From Chloroflexota bacterium (GTDB lineage: Bacteria > Chloroflexota > Dehalococcoidia > UBA2247 > RBG-13-53-26): 64,000 nucleotides of DNA. Each line of letters opens with the position of its first letter. The first letter of the stretch is position 1. Of this stretch, positions 44,658 to 55,289 are shown one piece after another. The notes beneath the pieces are model-generated. The model saw nothing but the letters and a program-made list of their open reading frames with translations, was not told the origin of the DNA and did not search any database. The stretch spans positions 1 through 64,000 of the forward strand of contig VGOM01000003.1 of NCBI GenBank assembly GCA_016875915.1, given 5' to 3'. Both the position numbers and the translations under genes were made by a program.

Positions 44658-46223
44658 ATGAAGACTGAGTTCGTCATTGCTCTCACCCAACTCGCGGCGG
44701 AGAGGAACCTGCCCAAAGAGGTGATCCTCAAGACCGTTGAGTCGGCCCTGGTGCCGATATTCAAGAAGACCAGCTTCGCGCCTGACCAGGAAATCAGCGT
44801 CAAGATCCTCTCCCAGACGGGCGATGTTAAGGTGTACGCCCAGAAGAAGGTGGTCAAGAGGCGGTCGGATCCCCGGAAGGAGATGCTGCTTTCTGAGGCC
44901 AGGAAGCACAGGCCCGAGGCCCAGGTCGGCGATATCATCGAGGTTGAGTGCACCCCGGAGAATGCCGGTCGCATCGCCGCCCAGACCGCGAAGCAGGTCA
45001 TCCTGCAGCGGTTGCGCGACGCTGAGCGGGACGCCATCTTCGGCGAGTACGCCGACAAGGAAGGAGACGTCGTCAGCGGCGTGGTCAACGCCATAGATGC
45101 CAGGCACATCATGGTTGATCTGGGCAAGGCGGAGGCCATTCTTCCGCTGCCCGAGCAGATGGCCACGGACCGCTACCGCCTTGGCCAGAGGCATCGCTAC
45201 TACCTGCTGAAGGTGCTGCGCACCCCCAGAGGTACGCAGTTGGTGGTCTCGCGGACCCACCAGAGTCTGCTGCGACGTCTCTTCGAGATCGAGATCCCGG
45301 AGGTCTACAACGGCACCGTGGAGATCAAGGCAGTGGCCCGCGAGCCGGGCCATCGGAGCAAGGTGGCCGTGTCATCCCGTCAGGAAGGGGTCGACGCTGT
45401 GGGATCGTGCCTGGGATTGCGCAGCATCAGGATTCAGAACATCACCAAAGAGCTCGGCGGAGAGAAGATCGATGTCATCCAGTGGCATCCCGACCCGGCC
45501 GTCTTCATCGGCAACGCCCTGAGCCCGGCCTCCGTCGTCAAGGTGGACATCAATGGCGACGAGAAGAGCGCCAGCGTTGTTGTCCCCGACAAGCAGCTCT
45601 CCCTGGCCATCGGCAAGGGAGGGCAGAATGCCCGACTGGCAGCCAGGCTGACCGGCTGGAGAATTGATATCAAGAGCACCTCCATGCTGGAGGGGGTGGT
45701 GGCACCCAAGGCGGAGGCGGCTCCTCCGATTGAAGAGGTGGCGCCGGTGGCTGAGGCAGCGGCCGAGATTGTGGCCGTGGAAGGCCCGGCGGAGACTGTG
45801 GCTGCGGCGGCTGTTGAAGCGGAGGCTGTGGTTCCGGCGGTAGAGGAAGCGCCGCCGGCGGCAGAGGTGGCGGCGCCGGTGGAGTTCACCGCTGAACCCG
45901 AAGCTGAGGCTCCGCAGCGGGTCTACTCCTTCGAGGAGATACTCTCGGAGATAGAGGTGGTCACCGGGAACCTCAAGGGCCGCTACTCTAAGAAGAAGGT
46001 GGAGGAGAAGCCGGTGGTCATCCTGGACACCAAGGGCAAGAAGGGCAAGAAGGGGAGCCCGGTCAAGGAGGACGACGTCGCCGGCAAGCCCAAGGCCAAG
46101 AAGGGAGCGCGGCGGGTCGTGGCCGACGATTTCGATGACTACACCTCTGAGGCGGATCTAGAAGCGGAGGCCGACCTGGACGTCGCGGCAGAGGAGGAGC
46201 CAGAGTCGGACAGCAAGCCCTGA
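44658..46223 (+). CDS. nusA: Transcription termination/antitermination factor NusA with long acidic tail
   Basis: A 521-residue NusA. The N-terminal RNA-polymerase-binding domain is followed by S1 ([29 protein letters not shown]) and two KH domains (VKILGLR-type [19 protein letters not shown] and [23 protein letters not shown]). From about residue 345 a low-complexity tail of Ala, Glu and Pro leads to a Lys-rich segment and an acidic end. The ATG at 44658 is chosen because NusA proteins begin with MKTEFxxAL here. rimP, usually upstream, is absent. Confidence 0.95.
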   Translation: MKTEFVIALTQLAAERNLPKEVILKTVESALVPIFKKTSFAPDQEISVKILSQTGDVKVYAQKKVVKRRSDPRKEMLLSEARKHRPEAQVGDIIEVECTPENAGRIAAQTAKQVILQRLRDAERDAIFGEYADKEGDVVSGVVNAIDARHIMVDLGKAEAILPLPEQMATDRYRLGQRHRYYLLKVLRTPRGTQLVVSRTHQSLLRRLFEIEIPEVYNGTVEIKAVAREPGHRSKVAVSSRQEGVDAVGSCLGLRSIRIQNITKELGGEKIDVIQWHPDPAVFIGNALSPASVVKVDINGDEKSASVVVPDKQLSLAIGKGGQNARLAARLTGWRIDIKSTSMLEGVVAPKAEAAPPIEEVAPVAEAAAEIVAVEGPAETVAAAAVEAEAVVPAVEEAPPAAEVAAPVEFTAEPEAEAPQRVYSFEEILSEIEVVTGNLKGRYSKKKVEEKPVVILDTKGKKGKKGSPVKEDDVAGKPKAKKGARRVVADDFDDYTSEADLEAEADLDVAAEEEPESDSKP

Positions 46224-46528
46224 AACACATCCCGCAGCGCACCTGCATCGCCTGCCGCGAGGTGAAGCCGAAGCGGCAGCTCATCCGTGTCGTCTACAGC
46301 AGCGCCGCCGGAGTGGCCGAAGTGGACCGTTCGGGCAGGAAGCCCGGAAGAGGGGCCTACCTCTGTTCGGCTCCGTCCTGCTGGGGCAAACGGTTGACCA
46401 GGAACAGACTGGAGCACGTGCTGCGGGGCAGGATCGCCAATGAGAACTGGGCCGACATCGTCCGGTTCGGCGCTGAGCTGACTCACAGTGCGGAGGAACC
46501 ATCCTCCGGAATCGGAGACCCTGAATGA
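46220..46528 (+). CDS. ylxR: YlxR family RNA-binding protein, CTG start
   Basis: A 102-residue YlxR (DUF448) protein: [24 protein letters not shown] at the start and GRKPGRGAYLC later are the family signatures. The conserved N-terminus begins before any ATG, GTG or TTG; the codon at the right place is CTG at 46220, overlapping the nusA stop as CTGA. Translation is probably coupled to nusA. It ends in an ATGA overlap with infB. YlxR is a small basic protein associated with transcription/ribosome factors. Confidence 0.85.
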   Translation: MKHIPQRTCIACREVKPKRQLIRVVYSSAAGVAEVDRSGRKPGRGAYLCSAPSCWGKRLTRNRLEHVLRGRIANENWADIVRFGAELTHSAEEPSSGIGDPE

Positions 46529-48324
46529 CGAGAACTGCTGGCAAGAGGGATTCGGCGGCCAAGAAGGACAGCCCGCGCCGGCTGGAGATCCCAGCCCTGC
46601 TGACGGTGAAGGAACTGGCCGGCATGCTGAGTGTCAGCGGCGTGGAGATCATCAAGCTGCTGATGAACTACCGGATCATGGCCAATCTCAACCAAACCAT
46701 TGACTATGACACCGCTGCAGTGGTGGCTTCGGACCTGGGCTACGAGGTGGTGGAGAAACAGGCGCCCAAGGTGGAGGCCGTGGCCAAGAAGGAGGCCCGG
46801 GAGGAGAACCTGCAGCCGCGGCCCCCGGTGGTCACCGTGATGGGGCATATCGACCACGGCAAGACCAAGCTCCTGGATGCCATCCGGCTGGCCAACGTGG
46901 TGGCCTCCGAGGCAGGGGGCATCACCCAGCACATCGGTGCCTATCAGGTTGAGGTATCCGGGAGGAAGATCACCTTCCTGGACACCCCGGGACACGAGGC
47001 CTTCACGGCCATGCGGGCAAGGGGGGCCAAGGTCACCGACGTGGCCGTGCTGGTGGTTGCTGCCGACGACGGCGTGATGCCGCAGACACGGGAGGCCATA
47101 TCGCATGCCCGCGCCGCCGGCGTTCCCATTGTGGTGGCGCTGAACAAGATCGACAAGCCCGGCATCAATGTGGACAGGATCAAGCAGCAACTGGCCGAAG
47201 AAGGGCTGGTCATCGAGGAGTGGGGTGGTGATACCGTCTTCGTCCCCGTCTCGGCCAAGATGAAGCAGGGGATCCCCGATCTTCTGGAGAACATCCTGGT
47301 GGTGGCCGAGATGCTGGAGCTCAAGGCCGATCCGGACGCGTCGGCCAACGGAGTGGTCATCGAGGCGGGACTGGACAAGACCAAGGGCGCCTTGGCCACC
47401 GTCTTGGTCCAGAAGGGCACCCTCAAGCCCGGGGATGCCGTGGTTGTCGGCGATGCCTGGGGGAAGATCAAGGCCATGTTCAATGATGCGGGCAAGCGGG
47501 TGAAGAAGGCCGAGCCCTCCTCTGCAGTGAAGATACTCGGCCTGAGCGGCGTGCCGCATGCCGGGGACGATTTCGAGGTCTTCGCCAGCGATAGGGATGC
47601 CCGCTCCGTGGTGGAGAAACGGCAGCAGGAGAAGCAGCAGAGACTGCTCAGGCCGGTGAGGCCGGTCAAGCTCGACGATGTCTACGCCCAGATCCAGGCC
47701 GGACAGGCCAAGGACTTGAACCTGATCCTGAAGACCGATGTTCAGGGCAGCATCGAGCCCATAAGGGACTCCCTGGAGCGTCTGGGGTCGGAGGAGGTCC
47801 GGCTGAAGGTCATTCACACCGGCAGCGGCGCCATCACCGAAGGGGATGTGCTGCTGGCTCTGGCCTCCAAAGGGATCATCGTCGGATTCCACACCGCTCC
47901 CACCGTGGGGGCCCAGAGAATGGCGGACTCCGACGGAGTGGACATCCGGCTGTATGACATCATCTACGACCTGATAGCCGACGTGGAGAGGGCGCTGAAG
48001 GGCATGAGGGAGCCCACCTACCTCGAGGTGGTTGAGGGGCATGCCGAGGTCAGGGCCATCTTCTCGGCGGGGCGCCATGCCAAGGCGGCCGGCGTCTATG
48101 TCAGCGACGGTGTCCTGAAGAGGAATGCCTTCATCAGGGTCATCCGGAACAAGGAAGTCATACTCCAGTCCAGCATTGCCAGCCTGAGGCGATTCAAGGA
48201 CGATGTCAAAGAGGTGGCTGGTGGCATGGAATGCGGCGTTGGAGTGGACGGATTCAACCAGTTCGCCGTCGGCGACGTCATCGAGGCCTACCGCAAGGAC
48301 AAAGTCGATGAGTCGGCGCACTGA
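46525..48324 (+). CDS. infB: Translation initiation factor IF-2
   Basis: A 599-residue IF-2 of the short form. After one N-terminal IF2N-like helix bundle (LLTVKELAGMLSVSGVEIIKLLMNY) comes the GTPase: GHIDHGKTKLLD, EAGGITQHIGAY, DTPGHEAF, NKIDKP and SAK. Domains II-IV follow with TKGALATVLVQKGTLKPGD and FSAGRHAKAAGVYVSDGVLKR. The residue after GKT, usually T or S, is Lys; the Mg-binding Thr itself is kept. It overlaps ylxR by four bases and rbfA by 17. Confidence 0.97.
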   Translation: MTRTAGKRDSAAKKDSPRRLEIPALLTVKELAGMLSVSGVEIIKLLMNYRIMANLNQTIDYDTAAVVASDLGYEVVEKQAPKVEAVAKKEAREENLQPRPPVVTVMGHIDHGKTKLLDAIRLANVVASEAGGITQHIGAYQVEVSGRKITFLDTPGHEAFTAMRARGAKVTDVAVLVVAADDGVMPQTREAISHARAAGVPIVVALNKIDKPGINVDRIKQQLAEEGLVIEEWGGDTVFVPVSAKMKQGIPDLLENILVVAEMLELKADPDASANGVVIEAGLDKTKGALATVLVQKGTLKPGDAVVVGDAWGKIKAMFNDAGKRVKKAEPSSAVKILGLSGVPHAGDDFEVFASDRDARSVVEKRQQEKQQRLLRPVRPVKLDDVYAQIQAGQAKDLNLILKTDVQGSIEPIRDSLERLGSEEVRLKVIHTGSGAITEGDVLLALASKGIIVGFHTAPTVGAQRMADSDGVDIRLYDIIYDLIADVERALKGMREPTYLEVVEGHAEVRAIFSAGRHAKAAGVYVSDGVLKRNAFIRVIRNKEVILQSSIASLRRFKDDVKEVAGGMECGVGVDGFNQFAVGDVIEAYRKDKVDESAH

Positions 48325-48682
48325 GCGGTTGAGCCACTTCATTCGGGACGAGATCAGCGATCTGCTCCACCGCGAGGCCAAGGACCCCAGGCTAGGCGCC
48401 TTCGTCACCGTCACCCGGGTGGCGGTTTCCCCGGACCTGCAGCATGCCAGGGTGTTCGTGAGTGTCATGGGCACTGAGGCCGAGAAGGCCGCCGTGATGA
48501 CGGCCCTGGACGCCGCCTCAGGCTTCCTCAGGAGAGAGCTGGATGCGCGTCTGCGTCTGCGGCACAGCCCTGTGCTGAGCTTCTGCTACGATGATTCCCT
48601 TGAGCGGGCGGGCAGAGTCCTTCAGATGATGAGCGAGCTGTCCGCCGGCGAGACCGAGGGACAGCAATCAGGTGAGCATTGA
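48308..48682 (+). CDS. rbfA: Ribosome-binding factor A
   Basis: A 124-residue RbfA: RRTERLSHFIRDEISDLLHREAKDPRLGAFVTVTRVAVSPDLQHARVFVSVMG is the KH-type core needed for 16S rRNA 5' end maturation. The C-terminal part is acidic. The ATG at 48308 lies inside the end of infB, and a longer frame upstream overlaps infB without support. It overlaps truB by 11 bases. Confidence 0.95.
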   Translation: MSRRTERLSHFIRDEISDLLHREAKDPRLGAFVTVTRVAVSPDLQHARVFVSVMGTEAEKAAVMTALDAASGFLRRELDARLRLRHSPVLSFCYDDSLERAGRVLQMMSELSAGETEGQQSGEH

Positions 48683-49610
48683 CGGCATCCTCAACATCGA
48701 CAAGCCTGCCGGACTGACCTCCTTCGCTGTGGTCTCCCGTATCCGGCGGCTCACCGGCGAGCGACGTGCCGGTCATGCTGGCACCCTGGACCCCGAAGCT
48801 ACCGGCGTGCTGGTGGTCTGCCTGGGCCAGGCCACCCGGATCGTCGAGTTCCTCTCCAAGGCCAGCAAGACATACCGGGCGGAGATTGTGCTGGGCACCG
48901 ACACAGACAGCTACGACGCCACCGGCAGAGTGGTCTCGCAGGGTGACCCCTCCGGCGTCACCGCGGAGCAGGTGGCCCGGACACTGGAACAGTACCGGGG
49001 CGTCACGGCGCAGATCCCGCCCATGCACAGCGCCTTGAAGCACAAGGGGAAGCGGCTCTACCAGTTGGCCCGGGAGGGCAAAGAGGTAGCCAGGGAGGCC
49101 CGGCGGGTCGAGATATCCCGCCTGGATCTGGTGCAGTGGCAGCTGCCTCAGTTCACCATCGAGGTGGAGTGCGGGGCTGGCACGTATGTCCGTTCCCTGG
49201 CTCATGACATCGGCCAGACGCTGGGCTGCGGCGCCCATCTGCGGAAGCTGGCCCGGCTGAGGAGTGAGCCCTTTGCCATTGATGACGCCGTCTCGCTGGA
49301 GGTGCTGGAGCAGGCCTGCCGGGAGGGCTGCCTTGAGAACCTGCTCCGCGCCATGGATGAAGTGCTTCTGCACTGGAGGGCGGTCATTCTGGACAGGGCC
49401 ACCGAGGCCCTGGTGAGGCAGGGCCGCGACGTTGTTCTCGACGAGGTGGGAATGACGGGGAGCGGCGACTGGTGCCGGGCCTACACCGTCGACGGGCATT
49501 TCGTGGCTGCCCTGAGGCTGACCGGTGAGGGCTCGTGGCATGCGGAGAAGGTCTTCCGGGAGACTGGCTCTCCGTCGGGTTGCCGGCGCTGCTGCGGGGC
49601 CGGAGACTAG
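48672..49610 (+). CDS. truB: tRNA pseudouridine-55 synthase
   Basis: A 312-residue TruB that makes pseudouridine in the T-loop of tRNAs. DGILNIDKPAGLTSF begins the core; the catalytic Asp is in HAGTLDPEATGVLVV; PPMHSALKHKGKRLYQLAREG and VECGAGTYVRSLAHDIGQTLGCGAHL are typical. The GTG start sits inside rbfA. It ends the nusA operon. The extreme C-terminus (GCRRCCGAGD) carries three Cys and is unusual. Confidence 0.94.
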   Translation: MSIDGILNIDKPAGLTSFAVVSRIRRLTGERRAGHAGTLDPEATGVLVVCLGQATRIVEFLSKASKTYRAEIVLGTDTDSYDATGRVVSQGDPSGVTAEQVARTLEQYRGVTAQIPPMHSALKHKGKRLYQLAREGKEVAREARRVEISRLDLVQWQLPQFTIEVECGAGTYVRSLAHDIGQTLGCGAHLRKLARLRSEPFAIDDAVSLEVLEQACREGCLENLLRAMDEVLLHWRAVILDRATEALVRQGRDVVLDEVGMTGSGDWCRAYTVDGHFVAALRLTGEGSWHAEKVFRETGSPSGCRRCCGAGD

Positions 49611-49631
49611 GCCGCCGGGAGCCTGTCCTAT

Positions 49632-49660
49632 TTGACTGCATGATGAGCTTGTGCTAAAAG
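49632..49660 (+). promoter_or_regulatory. Promoter of the ilvC-leu operon
   Basis: -35 TTGACT (49632-49637), a 17-base spacer and extended -10 TGCTAAAAG (hexamer at 49655-49660). The leader to ilvC is about 48 bases, too short for a T-box. Confidence 0.65.
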
Positions 49661-49713
49661 TTAATGTCAAAATCCCAGCGCCGCGGGGCGGACCAGCCAG
49701 AAGAGGAGGAGTG

Positions 49714-50706
49714 ATGCCCAGGATCTATCGCGATCGCGATGCCAAGATGAATCTGCTCAAGGGCAAGACCATTGGCATCATTGGCTACGGCAGCCAGGGA
49801 CATGCCCATGCCAACAACCTGAAGGACAGCGGCTGCACGGTGATGGTGGCCGAGGCGCCCGGCACCGAGGGGTGGAAGAACGCCCAGAAGGCCGGCTTCA
49901 AGGTGGCCACGGCGGACAAGGTGGCCAAAGCGGCCGACATTATCGTCATGCTGGTTCCCGACAACCTCCATCCGGCGGTCTATCGGGAGTCTATTGAGAA
50001 GGGACTGTCCGCTGGCAAGACCCTCATGTTTGCACATGGCTTCAACATCCACTACGGCCAGATCGTGCCCCCGGCCAATGTCGACGTCAGCATGATTGCC
50101 CCCAAGTGCCCGGGTCACATGCTGCGGAGGCTCTACACGGAGGGCAAGGGGCCTCCGGCGCTGGTGGCTGTCTACCAGGATGCCTCCGGCAAGGCCAAGG
50201 ATGTGGCGCTGGCCTATGCCAAGGGCATCGGCTGCGCCCGGGCCGGGGTCATCGAGACTACCTTCGCCGAAGAGACGGAGACCGACCTCTTCGGGGAGCA
50301 GACCGTGCTCTGCGGCGGCGTCTCGGCGCTGATCAAGGCCGCCTTTGAAACGCTGATCGAGGCCGGCTATCAGCCGGAGATCGCCTATTTCGAGGTCCTC
50401 CATGAATTGAAGCTGATCACCGACCTGATCTATCAGGGCGGACTGAGCTACATGCGCTATTCGGTCAGCGACACGGCTGAATACGGCGACTACACCCGCG
50501 GACCCCGGGTCATCGATGAGATGGTCAAGGAGGAGATGAGGATCATCCTGGAGGAGATCCAGGACGGCAGCTTCGCCCGCGAGTGGATCTTGGAGAACCA
50601 GGCCGGCCGGCCGTGCTTCAACACCATCAAGAGGAACGAGGCCTCGCATCCCATCGAGATAGTAGGCAAGAGCCTGCGGGATATGATGCCCTGGCTCAAG
50701 GGCTGA
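49714..50706 (+). CDS. ilvC: Ketol-acid reductoisomerase
   Basis: A 330-residue class I enzyme of branched-chain amino-acid synthesis. Nucleotide site [20 protein letters not shown]; metal site in [16 protein letters not shown] and the late E/D-rich block. The cofactor loop after the second strand reads [13 protein letters not shown], lacking the Arg and Ser that bind the NADPH phosphate and carrying Glu instead (E47, E52). This may mean NADH use. AGGAGGAG precedes the ATG at 49714. It is followed by leuA, leuC, leuD and leuB. Confidence 0.95.
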   Translation: MPRIYRDRDAKMNLLKGKTIGIIGYGSQGHAHANNLKDSGCTVMVAEAPGTEGWKNAQKAGFKVATADKVAKAADIIVMLVPDNLHPAVYRESIEKGLSAGKTLMFAHGFNIHYGQIVPPANVDVSMIAPKCPGHMLRRLYTEGKGPPALVAVYQDASGKAKDVALAYAKGIGCARAGVIETTFAEETETDLFGEQTVLCGGVSALIKAAFETLIEAGYQPEIAYFEVLHELKLITDLIYQGGLSYMRYSVSDTAEYGDYTRGPRVIDEMVKEEMRIILEEIQDGSFAREWILENQAGRPCFNTIKRNEASHPIEIVGKSLRDMMPWLKG

Positions 50707-50805
50707 CACGCACTCCCCGGAGGAACGGCGCTTCACTGCCGGGCTGGGCTACCCTTATCGGCGGTGGTGGCTGGGACGGCGGGCACCATCTTCTGAAGGA
50801 CTGAC

Positions 50806-52338
50806 ATGAACAGAGTCATCATTTTCGACACCACCCTCCGCGATGGGGAACAGGCGGCGGGAGGCATGCTCAACGTCCAGGAGAAACTGGGCATAGCCAG
50901 ACAGCTGGAGTGCCTTGGTGTGGACGTCATCGAGGCCGGCTTCCCGGCCAGCTCCAAGGGCGATTTCGAGGCGGTGCGACACATCGCCCTGGAGGTCCGC
51001 CGCTCCAGCGTCTGTGCGCTGGCTCACGCTAACCCCAAGGCCATCGACACCGCCTGGGAGGCCATCGGCGAGGCGGAGCATCCCCGCATCCACGTGTTTC
51101 TTTCCGCCTCGGATGTCCATCTGGCCCATCAGCTCAGGAAGAGCCGTGAAGAGGTGCTTGGCCAGGCGAGGGACATGGTGGCCCGGGCCAGGAAGTATGT
51201 CGGCGACGTGGAGTTCTCCCCCATGGACGCCAGCCGGACCGAGCCGGCGTATCTCTACACCATCCTGGAGGCGGTTATCGAGGCCGGTGCCACCACGGTG
51301 AACATCCCTGACACCGTGGGCTACGCCATACCTCAGGAGTTCGGGGGGCTGATCCGGGGCATCCTGGACAACGTGCCCAACATCGGCAGGGCCACCATCA
51401 GCGTTCACTGCCACAACGACCTGGGTCTGGCCGTGGCCAACAGTCTGGAAGCCGTCCGGCAGGGGGCCAGGCAGGTGGAGTGCACCATCAACGGCATCGG
51501 GGAGCGGGCGGGCAATGCCTCCATGGAGGAGATCGTCATGGCCATCAAGACCCGCCACGACCTCTTCGACCTGAGCACCGGGATCGACAGCACTCAGATC
51601 TACAAGACCAGCCGGATGGTGAGTGACCTTACCGGCTTCATGGTCCAGCCCAACAAGGCCATCGTCGGGTCGAACGCCTTCCGTCACCAGTCGGGCATCC
51701 ATCAGGATGGTGTGCTCAAGAAGGCCATCACCTACGAGATCATGGACCCCCGGGACGTGGGCATTCCGGCCAGCAGTCTGGTGCTGGGCAAGCTCAGCGG
51801 ACGCCACGCCTTCAAGGAAAGGCTGGCCGAACTGGGCTTCGCCCTGGCCGAAGAAGACCTGAATCGGGCCTTCCTGGCCTTCAAGGATCTGGCCGACAAG
51901 AAGAAGGAGGTCACCGACCGGGACATCGAGACACTGGTGGCCGAAGAGATGCGCACCTCCTCTGAGACGTACCACCTGGACCATGTCGGCGTGTCCTGCG
52001 GCGACCACGGCATGCCCACGGCCACGGTGAGGCTGATCGGGCCGGGCGGCCAGGTCTCCGCCGACGCCGCCCTGGGCACCGGTCCGGTGGATGCGGTCTA
52101 CAAAGCCATCAACCGGATCATCGGCGTGCCCAACAGGCTGACGGAGTTCAGCGTCAGCTCGGTCACGGCGGGCATCGACGCCATCGGCGAGGTGCTGATC
52201 AGGATCGAGAGCGATGGTGTCACCTACACCGGACGCGGGGCGGCCACCGACATCATCGTGGCCAGCGCCCGGGCCTACATGAATGCCCTCAATCGGCTGC
52301 TGGCCGCCAAGAAGAGGAACTCGGTTGACGCTGGCTGA
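50806..52338 (+). CDS. leuA: 2-isopropylmalate synthase
   Basis: A 510-residue Leu[26 protein letters not shown] opens the HMGL-like barrel; [50 protein letters not shown] includes the metal His pair; [13 protein letters not shown] lies at the lid; the C-terminal regulatory domain (from about 390) has the leucine-feedback fold. It condenses acetyl-CoA with 2-oxoisovalerate. Length favours LeuA over citramalate or homocitrate synthase. Confidence 0.94.
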   Translation: MNRVIIFDTTLRDGEQAAGGMLNVQEKLGIARQLECLGVDVIEAGFPASSKGDFEAVRHIALEVRRSSVCALAHANPKAIDTAWEAIGEAEHPRIHVFLSASDVHLAHQLRKSREEVLGQARDMVARARKYVGDVEFSPMDASRTEPAYLYTILEAVIEAGATTVNIPDTVGYAIPQEFGGLIRGILDNVPNIGRATISVHCHNDLGLAVANSLEAVRQGARQVECTINGIGERAGNASMEEIVMAIKTRHDLFDLSTGIDSTQIYKTSRMVSDLTGFMVQPNKAIVGSNAFRHQSGIHQDGVLKKAITYEIMDPRDVGIPASSLVLGKLSGRHAFKERLAELGFALAEEDLNRAFLAFKDLADKKKEVTDRDIETLVAEEMRTSSETYHLDHVGVSCGDHGMPTATVRLIGPGGQVSADAALGTGPVDAVYKAINRIIGVPNRLTEFSVSSVTAGIDAIGEVLIRIESDGVTYTGRGAATDIIVASARAYMNALNRLLAAKKRNSVDAG

Positions 52339-53581
52339 GAAGATCCTGGCCGCCCATGCCGGAAAGGCAAGGGTCGACCCTGGCGAGCTGGTGAACGCCA
52401 GAGTGGACCTCGTCCTGTCCAATGACATCACCGCCCCCATCGCCATCAGGGAGTTCCGCCGCATCGGCGTCAGCCGGGTCTTCGATCCCCGGAAGGTGGT
52501 CATGGTCCCTGATCACTTCACCCCCAACAAGGATATCCTCTCCGCGGAGCAGGCCAGGCTGGTCCGGGACTTCGCTCTGGAGCAGGGACTGGTCTACTTC
52601 GAGGTCGGTAGAATGGGCATCGAGCACGTGCTCCTGCCGGAGCAGGGGCTGGTCCTCCCCGGAGATGTGGTCATCGGCGCCGATTCCCACACCTGCACCT
52701 ACGGGGCGCTGGGGGCCTTCTCCACCGGCATGGGCTCCACGGACATCGCCTCGGCCATGGCCAGCGGCGAGATCTGGATGAAGGTGCCTGCCACCATCAG
52801 GTTCGTCTACCGCGGCTCGCTGCCTCAGTGGGTGGGCGGGAAGGACCTCATCCTGCACACCATAGGCGACATCGGTGTGGACGGCGCCCTCTACTCCGCC
52901 ATGGAGTTCTCCGGCGAAGCGGTGAGGAATCTCTCCATGGACGGACGCTTCACCATGGCCAACATGGCCATCGAGGCCGGGGCCAAGGCGGGCCTCTTCG
53001 CGGTAGATGAAGCAACCGAGGAGTATGTCAGGGACCGGGCCAGGCGGCCCTACCAGGTCTATCAGCCGGACAGGGACGCCGGATATGAGAGGGTGGTGGA
53101 GTACGATATCTCCCGGATCGAGCCCCAGGTTGCCTGCCCCCATTCACCGGCCAACACCAGGCCGGTCAGCCAGGTGGGCGGCATCGAGATCGACCAGGCG
53201 GTCATCGGCAGCTGCACCAACGGCCGGCTGGAGGATCTCCGTATTGCCGCCCGGGTGCTCCGGGGCCGGCAGGTGCATCCCAGGGTCCGCTGCATCGTCA
53301 TCCCCGGCTCCCAGCGCGTCTATCTTGAGGCTTTGAGAGAGGGCCTGATGGAGGTCTTCGTCGGTTCGGGGGCCGCGGTGAGCACCCCTACCTGCGGCCC
53401 GTGTCTGGGAGGCTACATGGGGGTGCTGGCTGCCGGCGAGCGCTGCGTGTCCACCACGAACCGCAACTTCGTGGGCCGGATGGGCAGCCCTCAGTCCGAG
53501 GTCTATCTCAGCAATCCCGCGGTGGCGGCGGCCAGTGCCGTGGCGGGCAGGATCGTCAGTCCCGTTGAGGTGGCCGGTTGA
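52325..53581 (+). CDS. leuC: 3-isopropylmalate dehydratase large subunit
   Basis: A 418-residue aconitase-family subunit of the shorter, archaeal-like form. Cluster ligands: Cys in [12 protein letters not shown] and the CGPC pair in [13 protein letters not shown]. Other blocks: [37 protein letters not shown] and [28 protein letters not shown]. The start is TTG at 52325 within the end of leuA. It overlaps leuD by four bases. Confidence 0.94.
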   Translation: MTLAEKILAAHAGKARVDPGELVNARVDLVLSNDITAPIAIREFRRIGVSRVFDPRKVVMVPDHFTPNKDILSAEQARLVRDFALEQGLVYFEVGRMGIEHVLLPEQGLVLPGDVVIGADSHTCTYGALGAFSTGMGSTDIASAMASGEIWMKVPATIRFVYRGSLPQWVGGKDLILHTIGDIGVDGALYSAMEFSGEAVRNLSMDGRFTMANMAIEAGAKAGLFAVDEATEEYVRDRARRPYQVYQPDRDAGYERVVEYDISRIEPQVACPHSPANTRPVSQVGGIEIDQAVIGSCTNGRLEDLRIAARVLRGRQVHPRVRCIVIPGSQRVYLEALREGLMEVFVGSGAAVSTPTCGPCLGGYMGVLAAGERCVSTTNRNFVGRMGSPQSEVYLSNPAVAAASAVAGRIVSPVEVAG

Positions 53582-54087
53582 AGCTCAGCGGCACGGTGCA
53601 CAAGTATGGCGTCAATGTGGACACGGACGCTATCATCCCGGCGCGCTATCTCAATGTCTCCGAGGGGGCGGAGCTGGCCAAGCATGCCATGGAGGGCATT
53701 GACGTCCAGTTCGTGAATAGGGTCAGCGCCGGGGACTTCATCGTCGCCGGGGCCAACTTCGGCTGCGGCTCCTCGCGGGAGCATGCCCCTCTGGCCATCA
53801 AGGCCTCCGGCGTTGCCTGCGTAGTGGCCGGGAGCTTTGCCCGGATCTTCTTCCGCAATGCCATCAACATCGGCCTGCCCATACTCACCTGTGAAGAAGT
53901 GGTGGCCGGAACGGAATCCGGCGACACCCTTGAGATCGATCTGGAGACCGGCCGGATCAGGAATGTCACCAGAGGCACGGTCTATCGTGCCCAACCCTAC
54001 CCCCAGTTCATGCTGGAGCTCATCGCCGCGGGCGGACTCATCGAGCACACCAGGGCCAGACTCAAGGCCAGGGGGGTGATTCCATGA
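53578..54087 (+). CDS. leuD: 3-isopropylmalate dehydratase small subunit
   Basis: A 169-residue swivel-domain partner of LeuC. The family pattern is clear: [20 protein letters not shown] and [49 protein letters not shown] start overlapping the leuC stop; ends in ATGA with leuB. The heterodimer isomerises 2- to 3-isopropylmalate. Confidence 0.95.
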   Translation: MKLSGTVHKYGVNVDTDAIIPARYLNVSEGAELAKHAMEGIDVQFVNRVSAGDFIVAGANFGCGSSREHAPLAIKASGVACVVAGSFARIFFRNAINIGLPILTCEEVVAGTESGDTLEIDLETGRIRNVTRGTVYRAQPYPQFMLELIAAGGLIEHTRARLKARGVIP

Positions 54088-55178
54088 AGTTCAGTATCGC
54101 CGTGCTGCCCGGCGATGGCGTTGGTCCCGAGGTGGTGGCCGAGGCGGTCAAGGTTCTGGAGGCGGTGTCACAGCGATTCGGCCACGAGTTCCGGCTCCAC
54201 TACGGCGCTGTCGGCGGAGCCGCCATCGACGAGTCGGGCGTGGCCCTGAGCGATGACACCCTGAGGCTGTGCAAGCGCTGCCATGCTGTCCTGCTGGGCG
54301 CGGTGGGCGGCCCCAAGTGGGACGATCCCCTGGCTAGGGTCCGTCCTGAGGATGGCCTCCTGGCGCTGCGCAAGGGACTGCGGCTCTTCGCCAATCTCCG
54401 GCCGGTGAAGGTCTTCCCCATGCTGGTCGATTCCACCACCCTGAAGCCCGAGATCGTCAGGGGGGTTGACCTCCTGGTGGTGCGCGAACTTACTGGCGGA
54501 CTCTACTTCGGCCGGCCCAAGAAGCGCTGGCAGGCCGCCACCGGCAGGAGGGCTGTGGACAGCATGGTCTACTCGGAGAAAGAGATCGAGCGGATCCTCA
54601 GGGTGGGATTCGAGCTGGCCATGGGCCGCCGCCGGAAGCTGGTGTCAGTGGACAAGGCCAATGTTCTAGAATCCTCCCGGCTGTGGCGGCAGGTGGCCAC
54701 GGAGGTGGCGGTGGACTACCCCGGGGTGGAACTGGAGCACATGCTGGTCGATGCCTGCGCCATGAGGCTGATCCAGCGCCCCACCTACTTCGATGTTCTG
54801 GTCACCGAGAACACCTTCGGCGATATCCTGACTGATGAGGCATCGATGCTGGCGGGCTCGATGGGCATGCTTCCCTCGGCCAGCCTTGCCGGCGTGCCCG
54901 GGGCGGGGGCGACGGCCTTCGGACTCTACGAGCCGATCCATGGCAGCGCCCCCAGGAGGGCGGGCCAGAACATGGCCAACCCGGTGGCTACCATCCTGAG
55001 CGGCGCCATGATGCTGCGCTACTCCTGCGGACTGGAGGAGGAGGCGGGCGTCGTCGAGGATGCGGTGATCGCCGCCCTGGAGTCCGGCTGCCGCACCTAC
55101 GATATCATGGATGAGGGTGGGACGATGGTGGGAACCAGGGAGATGGGGGACCGGATCGCCGGACGGGTCAAGGCCTGA
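54084..55178 (+). CDS. leuB: 3-isopropylmalate dehydrogenase
   Basis: A 364-residue NAD-dependent oxidative decarboxylase. Landmarks: [110 protein letters not shown] and [36 protein letters not shown]. Normal length. Last gene of the ilvC-leu group. Confidence 0.96.
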   Translation: MKFSIAVLPGDGVGPEVVAEAVKVLEAVSQRFGHEFRLHYGAVGGAAIDESGVALSDDTLRLCKRCHAVLLGAVGGPKWDDPLARVRPEDGLLALRKGLRLFANLRPVKVFPMLVDSTTLKPEIVRGVDLLVVRELTGGLYFGRPKKRWQAATGRRAVDSMVYSEKEIERILRVGFELAMGRRRKLVSVDKANVLESSRLWRQVATEVAVDYPGVELEHMLVDACAMRLIQRPTYFDVLVTENTFGDILTDEASMLAGSMGMLPSASLAGVPGAGATAFGLYEPIHGSAPRRAGQNMANPVATILSGAMMLRYSCGLEEEAGVVEDAVIAALESGCRTYDIMDEGGTMVGTREMGDRIAGRVKA

Positions 55179-55289
55179 TCCCCGGGTGCGGGGTGGCTTC
55201 CGGAACAGATGCAGCCCGCGTTCCTTCCCAGCCGAGGCGGAGCATCCCTGCATTCCATCCGCAAGGCGGTTTCTGGCTCACCGGTCTTT

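Noticed and set aside
46262-46528. GTG at 46262 as the ylxR start
   Set aside because: It would remove the conserved CIACR zinc/RNA motif that is in frame immediately upstream.
49661-49713. T-box or leucine attenuator before ilvC
   Set aside because: The leader is only about 50 bases, with no T-box sequence or run of Leu/Val/Ile codons.
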